Source: Pedobacter sp. KBW06
GTDB lineage: Bacteria; Bacteroidota; Bacteroidia; Sphingobacteriales; Sphingobacteriaceae
Direction of reading: 5' to 3'
DNA length: 60,177 nucleotides
Assembly (NCBI RefSeq): GCF_003852525.1
Contig: NZ_QAJL01000001.1
Span: forward strand, 298,796-358,972
Position numbers and translations under genes: made by a program. Below the pieces are notes generated by a model. That model saw only the letters and a list, made by a program, of their open reading frames with translations. It was not told the DNA's origin and ran no database searches. This document shows, piece by piece, positions 43,028 through 52,383 of this stretch; position 1 is the first letter of the stretch; every line of letters begins with the position of its first letter.

Positions 43028-45378
43028 TAAAAGGCGTATCCCACAGAAAGATTAAATCTTCGTCCATTGCCTCTTACATAGTTGATGTCACTTCCGTAGA
43101 ACTGAGATATACTTGGGTAATAGCTTTTGTTCAATAAGTTTTCAATTCCAAGGTTTAGGCTCAAAGCCTGATTTACTTTATATGCCGCTGCAAAATTAAA
43201 CAAATCGTACGCTTTTACCGGACCTTCGCCAATTAAATACTTTCCTGTTTTTTCATTGCGTTTGAAGCGGTCCCTGCTGCCCACATGCATCCAGTTCAGG
43301 TCGACACTCAAGCCCTTAACTCCTGAATACCTCAGGTAAGCCGTTGTTTTAGAAGGAGGAATCCGGGTGGTATTCAGGTAAACATCTGTAGGCCCGTCAA
43401 ATTTACCATCGTCGTCCACATCTCCTTTACCTTCCACTTTTGCATAGTTACCACCGATCAGTAAACCATCGACGATTGGATACTCTGCCTGAATTTCAAA
43501 CCCATACACCCTTTCCGGGATTCTTTGGGAAATGTACCTTCCATCTACTTCCAGCAGGTTTGCACCTAATTTGGAAGTACTTAAATAATACGCAGCGCTT
43601 AAGTTTAATTTCCCTAATGTACTGCTGAAACCTGCCTCATAGTTATTTACGATGATCGGTTTTGTTTCCAGTTGGGACAAAGTATTACTCGTGGCCACCC
43701 TAAGGACCCTTCCCACTTCAAATACAGAAAAAGACTGGGCATAACTTACAAAAGGATTGAACACTTTCCAGGCAGAATACCTTGCTCCTGCATTAAATAC
43801 AAAAGCATTATAATTTAAAGTTCCGCCTTTTACCGCGATGTTTCCCGTTCCGTTTGGCCCGGCCAGTGTGGTAAAATCATTCACCTTAATGTCCATATTT
43901 TCGGACCTTAAACCTGCTTTTATGGTCAGATCTCTGAGGATATTAGCTGTGGCCTGAACATAAGGTGCCAGGTTGAGCATGTTCATTTTTGGGACCCATT
44001 CCCGGCCATCTACCAGGTTCTGTGCCGTTTTATCATTCAACAGGTCCAGGCCATAATTCACCTGCATCAACACTGAAGGAGAAAGCGTAAAAGGGGTGTT
44101 TAAGTTTAAACGTGCTCCCTTTTTTGTAGATAAAAGGGCCGATTGTCCGCCGCCCAAAAAGGAGGCACTATTGGAATAGATGGTATAAAAATCCTGATAA
44201 TACACGTTTGCCGTAAGGTCTGTATTCCCCACTATTTTCTGATTGGTATATTGAAGGTTTGCATTGTGGTTAAAACGGGTTCCTTCATCCACACCTGGTC
44301 TGATCCCCCGGACACCAATAGCCGGTGAACTTCCATAAACGCCTGCCTTCGTTACATAACGGGAATCCTGTCTGGAACTGAAATAGTTGTACATCAGGTC
44401 CAGGCGTTGTTTTTCAGAAATGTCGTAGCCCAGTTTTGCATAACCATTGTAAGACTTGGTTTCTCCAAGACCGTACTCCGGCGAGATCACCAATGCTTTG
44501 GCATCCCGGTATACCCCTGTTTTTTCATACATACCGCTAACGATATAATCGAACTTCTTCAGTTTACCATAGAACTGCTGCGTTGCCCGGTAGCCAATGG
44601 TACTATCGCCTTTTGTATTACCGGTGAGGCCGATTTGTGAATACCCGCCAAATGTCTTTCCTGAATTGCCTTTTTTAGTGATATAATTGATCAATCCGCC
44701 TTCTGCACCATTTCCATAAATGGCCGTCGCTCCTTTGATGACTTCCACGCGTTCAATCACAGAAGGATCAATGCTTCGGATATCTCTTCCTCCTGCCCTT
44801 AATGGCGTAGACTGAGGAATTCCATCGATCAGGACAAGTACATTTCTACCACGCAGGGTTTGTCCGGAATTTCCGGTTTGATTAGTAGCCATTCCAAGTC
44901 CCGGAACGCTGTAGGACAGGATATTTGCAAGATTAGGGCTGATGATGGATTGTGTACTGATGTCTTTTGCCGTCAGGATCGTTACGGAAGATGGGGTCTG
45001 CGACAAAGATTCTGCCCTTCTGCTGGCAGAAACGATCACCTCCGACAAATCCGCAGGTTGTTCCTTCAGCACGATCTGAAGCTCTGTACTTCCCCCTGCC
45101 GGAACCGACACTTCTTTTTGTTGCTTTTCGTACCCGGTGATCGAGATCGTCAGGATATAATTTCCCGCCGGAATCCCCGTAAAGCTAAACTTACCGTTCT
45201 TATCTGAGCTGGTTTTAAGACTCAGTTTCTTAATGCTGATGTTAGAAAAAGGGATATATTGATTTAATGAATCTGTTACTGTTCCTGTAATTGTTGCTTT
45301 GCCAGTCTGGGCAAATAGATTCCAGGGTAAAAAGAGCACAAAAAGTGCAGTAAATAAAAGTAAAGGTTTAAGCTTCAT
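43027..45378 (-). CDS. TonB-dependent siderophore receptor
   Basis: 783 residues. The signal peptide ends near residue 23 (LFAQ). A carboxypeptidase-regulatory-like domain (about 28-110) precedes the TonB box region (LSEVIVSASRR) and the plug (about 125-245: SSVTILTAKDIS, LRGRNVLVLIDGIPQSTPLR, VIERVEVIKGATAIYGNGAEGG). The barrel carries FxRNEKTGKY-type turns and closes with FNLSVGYAF, the terminal Phe. Plug and barrel match the siderophore-receptor group. There is no STN domain. It is translationally coupled to a PepSY reductase. The upstream promoter is strong and contains an iron-box-like motif. Confidence 0.9.
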   Translation of the reverse strand: MKLKPLLLFTALFVLFLPWNLFAQTGKATITGTVTDSLNQYIPFSNISIKKLSLKTSSDKNGKFSFTGIPAGNYILTISITGYEKQQKEVSVPAGGSTELQIVLKEQPADLSEVIVSASRRAESLSQTPSSVTILTAKDISTQSIISPNLANILSYSVPGLGMATNQTGNSGQTLRGRNVLVLIDGIPQSTPLRAGGRDIRSIDPSVIERVEVIKGATAIYGNGAEGGLINYITKKGNSGKTFGGYSQIGLTGNTKGDSTIGYRATQQFYGKLKKFDYIVSGMYEKTGVYRDAKALVISPEYGLGETKSYNGYAKLGYDISEKQRLDLMYNYFSSRQDSRYVTKAGVYGSSPAIGVRGIRPGVDEGTRFNHNANLQYTNQKIVGNTDLTANVYYQDFYTIYSNSASFLGGGQSALLSTKKGARLNLNTPFTLSPSVLMQVNYGLDLLNDKTAQNLVDGREWVPKMNMLNLAPYVQATANILRDLTIKAGLRSENMDIKVNDFTTLAGPNGTGNIAVKGGTLNYNAFVFNAGARYSAWKVFNPFVSYAQSFSVFEVGRVLRVATSNTLSQLETKPIIVNNYEAGFSSTLGKLNLSAAYYLSTSKLGANLLEVDGRYISQRIPERVYGFEIQAEYPIVDGLLIGGNYAKVEGKGDVDDDGKFDGPTDVYLNTTRIPPSKTTAYLRYSGVKGLSVDLNWMHVGSRDRFKRNEKTGKYLIGEGPVKAYDLFNFAAAYKVNQALSLNLGIENLLNKSYYPSISQFYGSDINYVRGNGRRFNLSVGYAF

Positions 45379-45397
45379 GTATGGAGGTTTTGAGCGG

Positions 45398-45428
45398 CAA
45401 ATATAGACTAATTTAGATTAATTACAAA
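45398..45428 (-). promoter_or_regulatory. Promoter of the siderophore receptor with box-like motif
   Basis: On the minus strand TTTG (45428-45425), 19 bases, TATATTTG (45405-45398), a perfect Bacteroidota promoter. AATTAGTCTATAT (45413-45401) overlaps the -7 and matches 11 of 13 positions of the motif at 29407-29419 and 52372-52384. Confidence 0.65.
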
Positions 45429-45560
45429 TAGAGCAAGCCGCTGCTCTCCATCCCATTCTTTGAGCTAATTCATTTTTTTTCAAACACTTTGAAAAACCAG
45501 GTGTTGCTATACCAAAGGGTAACTCCCCGATTATATGTGATCTACAAAAAACATAACCTT

Positions 45561-45959
45561 ATGAAATACAATAATTTTCGAAAAGCAATCTCTTCTTTAA
45601 CGACTCAGAAATCGGATTCAACTTTGCCTGTAGTGGCGCTTTTAACCGGACTTGCAGTGGGCGCTGTTATCGGTGTGCTGTTTGCACCTGAAAGAGGAGC
45701 TGACATCAGGACCAGGATTTCGGATAAGGCAAAAGACCTTTCCGATAATGCGAAAGATAAATTGCAAACGGTGAAGAATAAACTCCGGACAAATGGCCAG
45801 GAATTGTCTGAGCTGAAAGAAGAAGTAGTGGATAAAGTAAAGTCTAAAGCCAAAGAGGCAGAAGACCTGAAAGATGAAGTGGTTGAGGAAACCAAGTCCA
45901 AAGCTAAAGATTTGGCAGCGGATGTGAAGTCAGCGGCAGATAAGGTGGCAAACAGTTAA
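45561..45959 (+). CDS. YtxH-domain protein
   Basis: About 132 residues from the ATG at 45561; the frame is open to a TTG at 45489, but the added stretch is not typical. One membrane helix with the YtxH signature (VVALLTGLAVGAVIGVLFAPERGADIRTRI) is followed by a long Lys/Glu/Asp/Ala-rich helix, likely a coiled coil resembling late-embryogenesis-type repeats (DKVKSKAKEAEDLKDEV). YtxH proteins are general-stress proteins of the inner membrane. A strong hairpin terminator follows. Confidence 0.88.
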   Translation: MKYNNFRKAISSLTTQKSDSTLPVVALLTGLAVGAVIGVLFAPERGADIRTRISDKAKDLSDNAKDKLQTVKNKLRTNGQELSELKEEVVDKVKSKAKEAEDLKDEVVEETKSKAKDLAADVKSAADKVANS

Positions 45960-45994
45960 AATAACCGCGTATCAACGCTAATCTAAAATATAAA

Positions 45995-46023
45995 CAAGGC
46001 CGGAGATTTCTTCTCCGGCCTTG
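45995..46023. terminator. Hairpin terminator between convergent genes
   Basis: CAAGGCCGGAGA (45995-46006) pairs perfectly with TCTCCGGCCTTG (46012-46023) around a 5-base loop. It serves the YtxH gene and possibly the convergent MFS gene, though no T-run follows. Confidence 0.75.
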
Positions 46024-46056
46024 CTCGTATACCATCAGACATGAAATTTAAGTCCA

Positions 46057-47211
46057 TTAGTTGTTAACCTGATCCGTCAGCTTTTGATGGTTAAAAAACA
46101 ACCTCGTGATTGGAATCAGCAACAGTCCACACAATGCAAAAATGATAAAAGAGACCCTTAAGTTAAAGGCGTGTGCGAGGTAGCCGATCAATGGCGGCCC
46201 TAATAACATTCCTGTAATGGAATAAGTGGCAATTATAGAGATGGCCATTCCGGGAGAGTATTTTTTCGAAGCTCCCGCCAGTGCATAAGACATGGGAATG
46301 ATAGAAGCAGTACCAAAGCCTACCAAAGAAAAACCAGCCATGGCCGTCCAGAAAGTAGGAAAAATAATGGCAAGACTAATTCCGGAAATGATAAATGCCG
46401 CACTCATAATATAGGTTTTTGGCATTCCAAATCTACCAATAATAAAGTCCGACAGAAATCTGGAAGCTGCCATAAAAGTCATAAAGACCAGGTAGCCATA
46501 AGTAAAGATCTCCACCTTAATGATCTCCTGAAAATAGATCCCACTCCAGTCGAACATCCCTCCTTCGCAAATTGCGCATAGAAAAACAACAATTCCCAGG
46601 TAAAAAATATAAGGATCCGGTTTGCTCAGAATCAGTTTATTTCCTGTTTTTGAACGATCACCACCAAGCAGGAACTGATAAGAATATAGCGTTACCAACA
46701 GCATAATGCAGGCAACAATAGAAAAATGGAGGTGAATAGATACGTTTAAGCTCAGCAATAAGGTAGAGAGCAAGATCCCCGCGATTCCTCCAATACTCCA
46801 GTACCCATGAAAAGAGCCAATAATTTTCTTTTCAAATTGCTTCTGTAAAGTCAGGGCCTGCGTGTTCACAGAAATGTTAAAGATCCGCGTGGTAAAAGCG
46901 AACATAACCACCGCCGCAACAAGGCTATAGATATTTTGTGCAAAGCCAATCAATGCCAGGGAAAAAGCATTCAATGCATATCCCCCCGCCAACGGGACCT
47001 TACTATTGAATCTGGAAATCAACCAGCCTGAAATGGGAAGCCCCAGCAACGATCCCACAGGAAGTGCCAGTAAGATGCTCCCCAGCTCCGCCTCATTAAA
47101 ATCGAATGTTGTCTTTATTGTCGGAATTCTCGATGCCCAGGTGGCAAAGCTAAAACCTGAAATAAAAAAAAACAGACTTAAAAAGAAACGGTGCTTTTGC
47201 TTGGAAATCAT
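46057..47211 (-). CDS. MFS transporter (YbjJ-like)
   Basis: 384 residues, 12 membrane helices. The start FFISGFSFATWASRIPTIK with GSILLALPVGSLLGLPISGWL matches the YbjJ/fucose-permease-like MFS branch, in which the helix 1 sequence W-A-S-R-I-P is distinctive. FHGYWSIGGIAGILLST and EGGMFDWSGIYF are further family blocks. Substrate unknown; YbjJ-like proteins are thought to transport sugars or drugs. Its promoter faces the SusC gene across a 312-base gap, with TAAATTTG on the minus strand at 47238-47231. Confidence 0.85.
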   Translation of the reverse strand: MISKQKHRFFLSLFFFISGFSFATWASRIPTIKTTFDFNEAELGSILLALPVGSLLGLPISGWLISRFNSKVPLAGGYALNAFSLALIGFAQNIYSLVAAVVMFAFTTRIFNISVNTQALTLQKQFEKKIIGSFHGYWSIGGIAGILLSTLLLSLNVSIHLHFSIVACIMLLVTLYSYQFLLGGDRSKTGNKLILSKPDPYIFYLGIVVFLCAICEGGMFDWSGIYFQEIIKVEIFTYGYLVFMTFMAASRFLSDFIIGRFGMPKTYIMSAAFIISGISLAIIFPTFWTAMAGFSLVGFGTASIIPMSYALAGASKKYSPGMAISIIATYSITGMLLGPPLIGYLAHAFNLRVSFIIFALCGLLLIPITRLFFNHQKLTDQVNN

Positions 47212-47523
47212 TGGGGTTATTTTTATTCCGCAAATTTAGCAATTCATTTTGGTCCCTCCCTTCAATCAGGCATAGAATATGGATTTCATCTGCCGAATAT
47301 CAATAATGGTGTAATCGTATAGAGATAAAACGTTCCGTAGGTCCCAAACAAAAATATACCTAAACAGACAATCAGGAGCCTAATAAACTGATAACCAACC
47401 CAATTTACCCAAAAAACTGTCATTTATACCCGGAAACTGGTATTCTTATCAGAATAACACCGTTTCGTTTAAAAAAAGTAAAATTATTTTTACATTGCAA
47501 TATTATTAACTAACCTTATTTTT
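47212..47523. other. 312-base divergent intergenic region
   Basis: No gene seen. It holds a -7-like TAAATTTG for the MFS gene (47238-47231, minus strand) and an inverted repeat TATTCT-tatc-AGAATA (47441-47456) about 70 bases upstream of the SusC start, a candidate operator. The rest is AT-rich and unremarkable. Confidence 0.5.
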
Positions 47524-50500
47524 ATGAAAAAAATCTTACTAAGCTTGTTTGTTTTCATGCTCATTGCTGGAACAACGGTTGCGCAAAACCGGACAATTAC
47601 AGGTACAGTTACAGATCAATCAGATGGCAAACCGCTGCCAGGAGTCAGTGTACGCATCAAAGGCGGAGTGGGTGGATCTCAAACCAACTCACAAGGAAAA
47701 TATTCACTAAGTGTTCCTCAGGGGGCCACTTCACTGGAGTTTTCTTACATAGGATACACCGCTCAATCAATAGCCATTTCCTCAGAAAATGTAGTTAACG
47801 CGGTGCTACAAGCCAATGCAACAGAACTCGGAGAAGTCATCGTTATTGCTTACGGTACCACCACCAAGGAATCTTTTACTGGTTCCGTAGGTACTGTAAA
47901 AGCTGCAGAACTTAGAGACAGGCCGGTAACTTCGGTAGATAAAGCACTACAGGGTACAATTCCTGGCCTGGTGGTTAAAAGTAATTCAGGACAACCGGGA
48001 TCAGCCGCTCAGGTAAGGGTCAGAGGGGTGGCATCCATCAACTCTAATGCTTCACCTTTGTATGTAATTGATGGGGTTCCAATGAATACTCAAGACGACA
48101 TCAGTATGCTGAGTATTTCGAATAATCAAAGTACCAACGTTTTATCTTCCTTAAATTCAGAAGACATTGAGTCTGTCAACGTACTGAAGGATGCGGCATC
48201 GGCAGCCCTATATGGAGCAAAAGCTGCAAATGGGGTGGTGATTATTACTACCAAAAAAGGTAAAGCTGGCAAGACTAAAATTCAGGCTGGTGCAACGTTT
48301 GGATTCTCCGATCTTGCGGTAAAACAACATGAGCTGTTAAATGCTTCAGAATATTTTGGTGTTTATTGGGATGCCAACTACAAAAAATACATTGATGCAG
48401 GACAGGCTCCAGCGCTGGCCACAACAAATGCCAATAAAGAAACCATTAGAATTCTGGGCGTAAATCCATACAATACTGCAAATCCTTATTCTGCTCAAGG
48501 TGTATTGAGTAGTGGTGCCGCACTTAACTATGATACCGACTGGAGAGATGCAGTATTACGCACCGGTAAAAACAAAGATTACAATGTGAGCTTTAGCGGA
48601 GGAACTGAAACCACTAAATTTTATGCATCAGGAGGATACTTCGATCAGGAAGGTATTGCTTTGGCTTCTTCCTTTAAACGTTATTCAGCTAAGTTAAATT
48701 TGGAAAACAAAGCTACAGATTTCCTAACCCTGGGAATGTACAATACGCTATCCTATACAGATCAACTAGCGCCTTCCGGAGGTACCAACGGATCCAGTCT
48801 CTTAGGATTCACAAACAATGTATCAAATGTTTATCCATTATATGCGAGAAACGCTGATGGCTCAATTAAGTACGATGTAAAGGGAAACCCAGTTTATAGC
48901 TTTGACAATAAGATGTTCAAAGATTACAACCCTGTTTTTTTAAGTGAAAATGATAAATTCTCGACACAAACTGCCAGGGTAATTTCTTCAGCCTTTGCAG
49001 AAATTTCTTTCCTTAAAGACTTCAAGTTTAAATCTATGTTCACTGTAGATTACCTCTCAAATCGTGAGTTGTTATTTTATAACATGGAACATGGTGATGG
49101 TGTTGCAGTTGGTGGAAGGGCATCACGCTTTGCTGCAAGAAATTTAAGTTTGACCATTACCAATACATTAAACTACAACAAAACAATCGGAGCTCACGTT
49201 TTTGGATTTCTTGCAGGTCAGGAAGCATCAAAAACAAATTATGACATGGTAAACGCTGTAGGAACAGGCTTTCCTTTTCCGGGAGTATCTGAACTCAGAT
49301 CTTCTTCTAAAGCAGCTGGTGCAGATTCTTATCAGACAGATTACCGTAGTTCAGGATATTTCTCCCGACTTACCTATGCTTATGACAATAAATACTTTCT
49401 TTCTTCAAGTATAAGAAGAGATGCCTCATCTGTTTTTGGAATTGACAGTAAATGGGGTACTTTCTGGTCTGTGGGCGCTGCATGGAGATTGAAACAGGAG
49501 TCATTTTTACAGGATGTAGATTGGTTGACTGAACTGAAACTGAGATTTAATTATGGAACAGTTGGAAATGATAAATTCATCTCTACAAACACAGAATTAT
49601 CCAGATATGCTTCTTTAGATTTATATGAACTTGGATTTAATTATGCAGGTGCAGGTGGAACCTCCTACAGTCAATTAGGAAACGCGAAATTGCAATGGGA
49701 GAAAAACACCAATACAGATTTTGGTTTGGAGTTTCGCTTATTTAACCGCATCAACGGAGAGGTCGTTTACTACAAGCGCGCTTCAGATGGTTTACTGTTT
49801 GCTAAACCATTATCCATGGTAACAGGTTTTAAAGACATTAATACCAACCTTGCTTCTATGAATAACAAAGGTATAGAGGTAAGCCTTAGCGCGGATGCGG
49901 TAACAACAAAAGACTTTAACTGGAATGTCGGAGTAAACTTTGCAAGGAACACGAATGAAATCACCAAACTAAGTCAGAATGAAGTTGTTGTCGGCTCAAA
50001 AAGATACAGAATTGGCGGCGATCTTTACCGTTATTTCATTCAGGAATATGCTGGTGTAGATCCTGCAGACGGAAGGGCATTATGGTACAAAGATCAGACT
50101 GATGCCAACGGGGTAACCACTAAGGTGAAAACCAATGTTTACACTGATGCAACCAATTATGAGCAAGGCTCTGCCTTCCCGAAACTGACCGGCGCATTCA
50201 ACAACAGATTCACCTATAAAGACTTCGATCTTGGATTTATGGTTTATTTCAGTCTTGGAGGAAAAATCCTCGATAACAACTACCAGACTTTAACCGGAGA
50301 TGGTACAAGCCCTGGAAAACAACTATCGAGAGATGCGTTGAATGCCTGGAAAAACCCTGGAGACAACACCAACATGCCACGATTCGTCATCTCCAATAAC
50401 ACCTTTAGCTCCAACCGATCAACACGCTATTTATTTGACAATACCTACGCAAGGTTAAAAACTGTCTCCTTAGGTTATACCTTACCTAAAAGCCTGATGA

Positions 50501-50667
50501 ACAAAACCGGAATCCTTCAAAATGCAAGGGTATATGTGATGGGTGAAAATGTATTAACCTGGGCCAAACACAAAGGAGTAGATCCGGAGTTTGATTTTGA
50601 TGGAGTTGCTGGAAATGAGATTCCAAATGTAAAAACATTCTCTTTTGGTCTTAATATTGGATTTTAG
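47524..50667 (+). CDS. susC-like: SusC/RagA-family TonB-linked outer-membrane protein
   Basis: 1047 residues. The signal peptide ends near residue 20 (TTVAQ). A carboxypeptidase-regulatory-like domain (about 23-105: ITGTVTDQSDGKPLPGVSV) is followed by the TonB-box-like ELGEVIVIAYG, the SusC plug (RPVTSVDKALQGTIPGLVV, VRVRGVASINSNASPLYVIDG split, DIESVNVLKDAASAALYGAKAANGVV) and the barrel ending FSFGLNIGF. The plug signature is definitive for SusC/RagA. The SusD partner follows 10 bases later. No glycosidase, sulfatase, peptidase or regulator is adjacent, so the nutrient is unknown. Confidence 0.95.
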   Translation: MKKILLSLFVFMLIAGTTVAQNRTITGTVTDQSDGKPLPGVSVRIKGGVGGSQTNSQGKYSLSVPQGATSLEFSYIGYTAQSIAISSENVVNAVLQANATELGEVIVIAYGTTTKESFTGSVGTVKAAELRDRPVTSVDKALQGTIPGLVVKSNSGQPGSAAQVRVRGVASINSNASPLYVIDGVPMNTQDDISMLSISNNQSTNVLSSLNSEDIESVNVLKDAASAALYGAKAANGVVIITTKKGKAGKTKIQAGATFGFSDLAVKQHELLNASEYFGVYWDANYKKYIDAGQAPALATTNANKETIRILGVNPYNTANPYSAQGVLSSGAALNYDTDWRDAVLRTGKNKDYNVSFSGGTETTKFYASGGYFDQEGIALASSFKRYSAKLNLENKATDFLTLGMYNTLSYTDQLAPSGGTNGSSLLGFTNNVSNVYPLYARNADGSIKYDVKGNPVYSFDNKMFKDYNPVFLSENDKFSTQTARVISSAFAEISFLKDFKFKSMFTVDYLSNRELLFYNMEHGDGVAVGGRASRFAARNLSLTITNTLNYNKTIGAHVFGFLAGQEASKTNYDMVNAVGTGFPFPGVSELRSSSKAAGADSYQTDYRSSGYFSRLTYAYDNKYFLSSSIRRDASSVFGIDSKWGTFWSVGAAWRLKQESFLQDVDWLTELKLRFNYGTVGNDKFISTNTELSRYASLDLYELGFNYAGAGGTSYSQLGNAKLQWEKNTNTDFGLEFRLFNRINGEVVYYKRASDGLLFAKPLSMVTGFKDINTNLASMNNKGIEVSLSADAVTTKDFNWNVGVNFARNTNEITKLSQNEVVVGSKRYRIGGDLYRYFIQEYAGVDPADGRALWYKDQTDANGVTTKVKTNVYTDATNYEQGSAFPKLTGAFNNRFTYKDFDLGFMVYFSLGGKILDNNYQTLTGDGTSPGKQLSRDALNAWKNPGDNTNMPRFVISNNTFSSNRSTRYLFDNTYARLKTVSLGYTLPKSLMNKTGILQNARVYVMGENVLTWAKHKGVDPEFDFDGVAGNEIPNVKTFSFGLNIGF

Positions 50668-50677
50668 TCTTAGAAAA

Positions 50678-52117
50678 ATGAAAAACAGATATATAACAAT
50701 TTACATGTTCGGATTACTGATGGTATCCGCAACAATATTTAACGGATGTAAAAAGAGCGACCTCAGTCCAACACCAACAACCGCAATTGACGCAAACGAT
50801 GCTTTTACAAGTCCTGGAAAAGTTGAAGCTGCTATGGTGGGTTTGTATAACCTGCACGCTTCAGGCAGGTATATGAATGCCATGCTTTTGCAGGCAGATA
50901 TCAAAGGGGAAGACATCTTTGTCAGAGAATCTGGTAACTATGGAAGGTTTGCTCAGGCATATAGCTATGCTGAAATTCCTACGAGTATTCAGCAGGCATT
51001 CTGGGAAGCTGGTTATCAGTTGATCGCAAATTGTAACCAGGCTATCCAAAAAATTCCTTTGGCCCCACTTACTGATGCCGATAAAAAGAAATATCTTGCA
51101 GAGGCCAGAGCAATAAGAGGCAGTACTTATTTTAACCTGATCAGATGCTATGGAAAGCCGTACACGCTTGATCCGACTGCACCGGGGGTACCAAAATCTG
51201 AGTTACCTCTTAACGCAGATTCAGAAACACTTGCAAGAGCATCAGTTAAAGACATCTATGACTTTATCCTTGCAGATCTGAATTTTGCTGAACAAAATAT
51301 GTCCGCTTCCCTAACAAAAATATCCAGGCTGACCTTACCGGCAGTTCAGGGTCTTTTATCAAGAGTATATTTAAGCATGGGCGACAAATGGGTGGAAGCC
51401 AGCAAATTTGCAAAACTTGCAAGAACAGGTCACCCTTTAGATGATAATGCTACATTACTGAATGGTTTCTATAAAGCTTCAGGAGAGTGGATCTGGGATA
51501 TGGAATATACTGCAGATAATAATCCTGGCTTTGTGGGTGCGGCTTCATTCCACGAACCTTATGATATTGGCTATAGTACTTTTAGAGCGGATATAAATTT
51601 TCATGCCCTATTTGGTGCTGATGATATTCGTAAGCAACAATTTCTAATCTCAGATGCTGGCTACGATGATCCCTTACTTCGTGATGAGGAAGTAGAAGAT
51701 GCAGGTGGTTTTCTAATGAACAAATTTTACTTTAAAGATGGGTTCGACGCTTCAGTAGTATTAATGCGTTCTGCTGAAATGTTTTTAAATGAAGCGGAAG
51801 CAGAAGCGGAACTAGGAAACTCAGGACCTGCTCAAGCGGCTTTATTTGAAGTACAGCGTCGTTCGATCCCGGGAGCTGTAATCTCCACGAACACAGGTGA
51901 CGCCTTAAAAAGCGAAATTCAGATCGAAAGAAGAAAAGAGCTTTATGGTGAAGGTTTTAGAATCTTTGATATCCTGAGGAGAAAAGAGACCTTGAAAAGA
52001 ACCAGCACTTCTCATTGGCACAAAGTAAACATGGCTCCTGGCGATAACAAATTCCTGATGCCTATTCCGGTGGAAGAAATCAATGCCAATCCAAAAATCA
52101 CACAAAATCCACGATAA
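50678..52117 (+). CDS. susD-like: SusD/RagB-family lipoprotein
   Basis: About 479 residues from the ATG at 50678; the frame is open to a TTG at 50645 inside the SusC gene. The signal peptide ends at a lipobox-like FNGC (Cys24). SusD features include TPTTAIDANDAFTSPGKVEAAMVGLYNL, tetratricopeptide-like helices (AEARAIRGSTYFNLIRCYGKPYT over two helices) and the C-terminal signature RRKELYGEGFRIFDILRRKE. It binds substrate on the cell surface for SusC. It ends at a strong terminator at 52159-52196. Confidence 0.95.
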   Translation: MKNRYITIYMFGLLMVSATIFNGCKKSDLSPTPTTAIDANDAFTSPGKVEAAMVGLYNLHASGRYMNAMLLQADIKGEDIFVRESGNYGRFAQAYSYAEIPTSIQQAFWEAGYQLIANCNQAIQKIPLAPLTDADKKKYLAEARAIRGSTYFNLIRCYGKPYTLDPTAPGVPKSELPLNADSETLARASVKDIYDFILADLNFAEQNMSASLTKISRLTLPAVQGLLSRVYLSMGDKWVEASKFAKLARTGHPLDDNATLLNGFYKASGEWIWDMEYTADNNPGFVGAASFHEPYDIGYSTFRADINFHALFGADDIRKQQFLISDAGYDDPLLRDEEVEDAGGFLMNKFYFKDGFDASVVLMRSAEMFLNEAEAEAELGNSGPAQAALFEVQRRSIPGAVISTNTGDALKSEIQIERRKELYGEGFRIFDILRRKETLKRTSTSHWHKVNMAPGDNKFLMPIPVEEINANPKITQNPR

Positions 52118-52158
52118 GGATTTGACACGCGAATAAAATCGAGGCAATCAATATACTC

Positions 52159-52196
52159 AACCGGCAATTTTCAAATGAAAATTGCCGGTTTTTTCT
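52159..52196 (+). terminator. Rho-independent terminator after SusC/SusD
   Basis: AACCGGCAATTTTC (52159-52172) pairs perfectly with GAAAATTGCCGGTT (52177-52190) around a 4-base loop, with a T-tract to 52194. A textbook terminator that isolates the SusCD operon from the next receptor operon. Confidence 0.92.
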
Positions 52197-52308
52197 TTTA
52201 TAAAAACAAGTTTTGTCAACCACTCCCCTTCTTCTTCTCTCCGGACATTCAAGTAAGGGACAGAGATCCCCCCTTTATCTCATTTTTATTACAAAGCCGT
52301 TTATTAGA

Positions 52309-52321
52309 TAGAATTATTCTA
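52309..52321. promoter_or_regulatory. Fur-like palindrome upstream of the copy-2 receptor
   Basis: TAGAAT, central T, ATTCTA is a perfect 6-1-6 palindrome. It lies just upstream of the -33 element. The geometry resembles Fur boxes (7-1-7), but the regulator is not proven. Confidence 0.45.
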
Positions 52322-52327
52322 AATAAC

Positions 52328-52358
52328 TTGCATAGCTAGTGTAAAATCTACACTTTTG
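52328..52358 (+). promoter_or_regulatory. Promoter of the copy-2 receptor with internal operator
   Basis: TTG (52328-52330), 20 bases, then CACTTTTG (52351-52358), one base off the TAnnTTTG consensus. AGTGTA-N5-TACACT (52338-52354) is a perfect 6-base inverted repeat between and over the elements, nearly identical to the operator in the MFS promoter at 41852-41866. Confidence 0.55.
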
Positions 52359-52367
52359 CAGCAGGGA

Positions 52368-52382
52368 TTAGAATCAGTCTAA
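52368..52382. promoter_or_regulatory. Second Fur-like box at the copy-2 start
   Basis: TTAGA-atcag-TCTAA is a perfect 5-base inverted repeat (TTAGAAT-C-AGTCTAA in 7-1-7 form), immediately before the TTG start at 52384. The overlapping 13-mer AATCAGTCTAAAT (52372-52384) recurs upstream of the ECF sigma gene. Confidence 0.5.
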
Positions 52383-52383
52383 A

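Noticed and set aside
47524..52117. Polysaccharide utilisation locus
   Set aside because: Only the SusC/SusD pair is present; no glycan-active enzyme or hybrid sensor is seen within the window.
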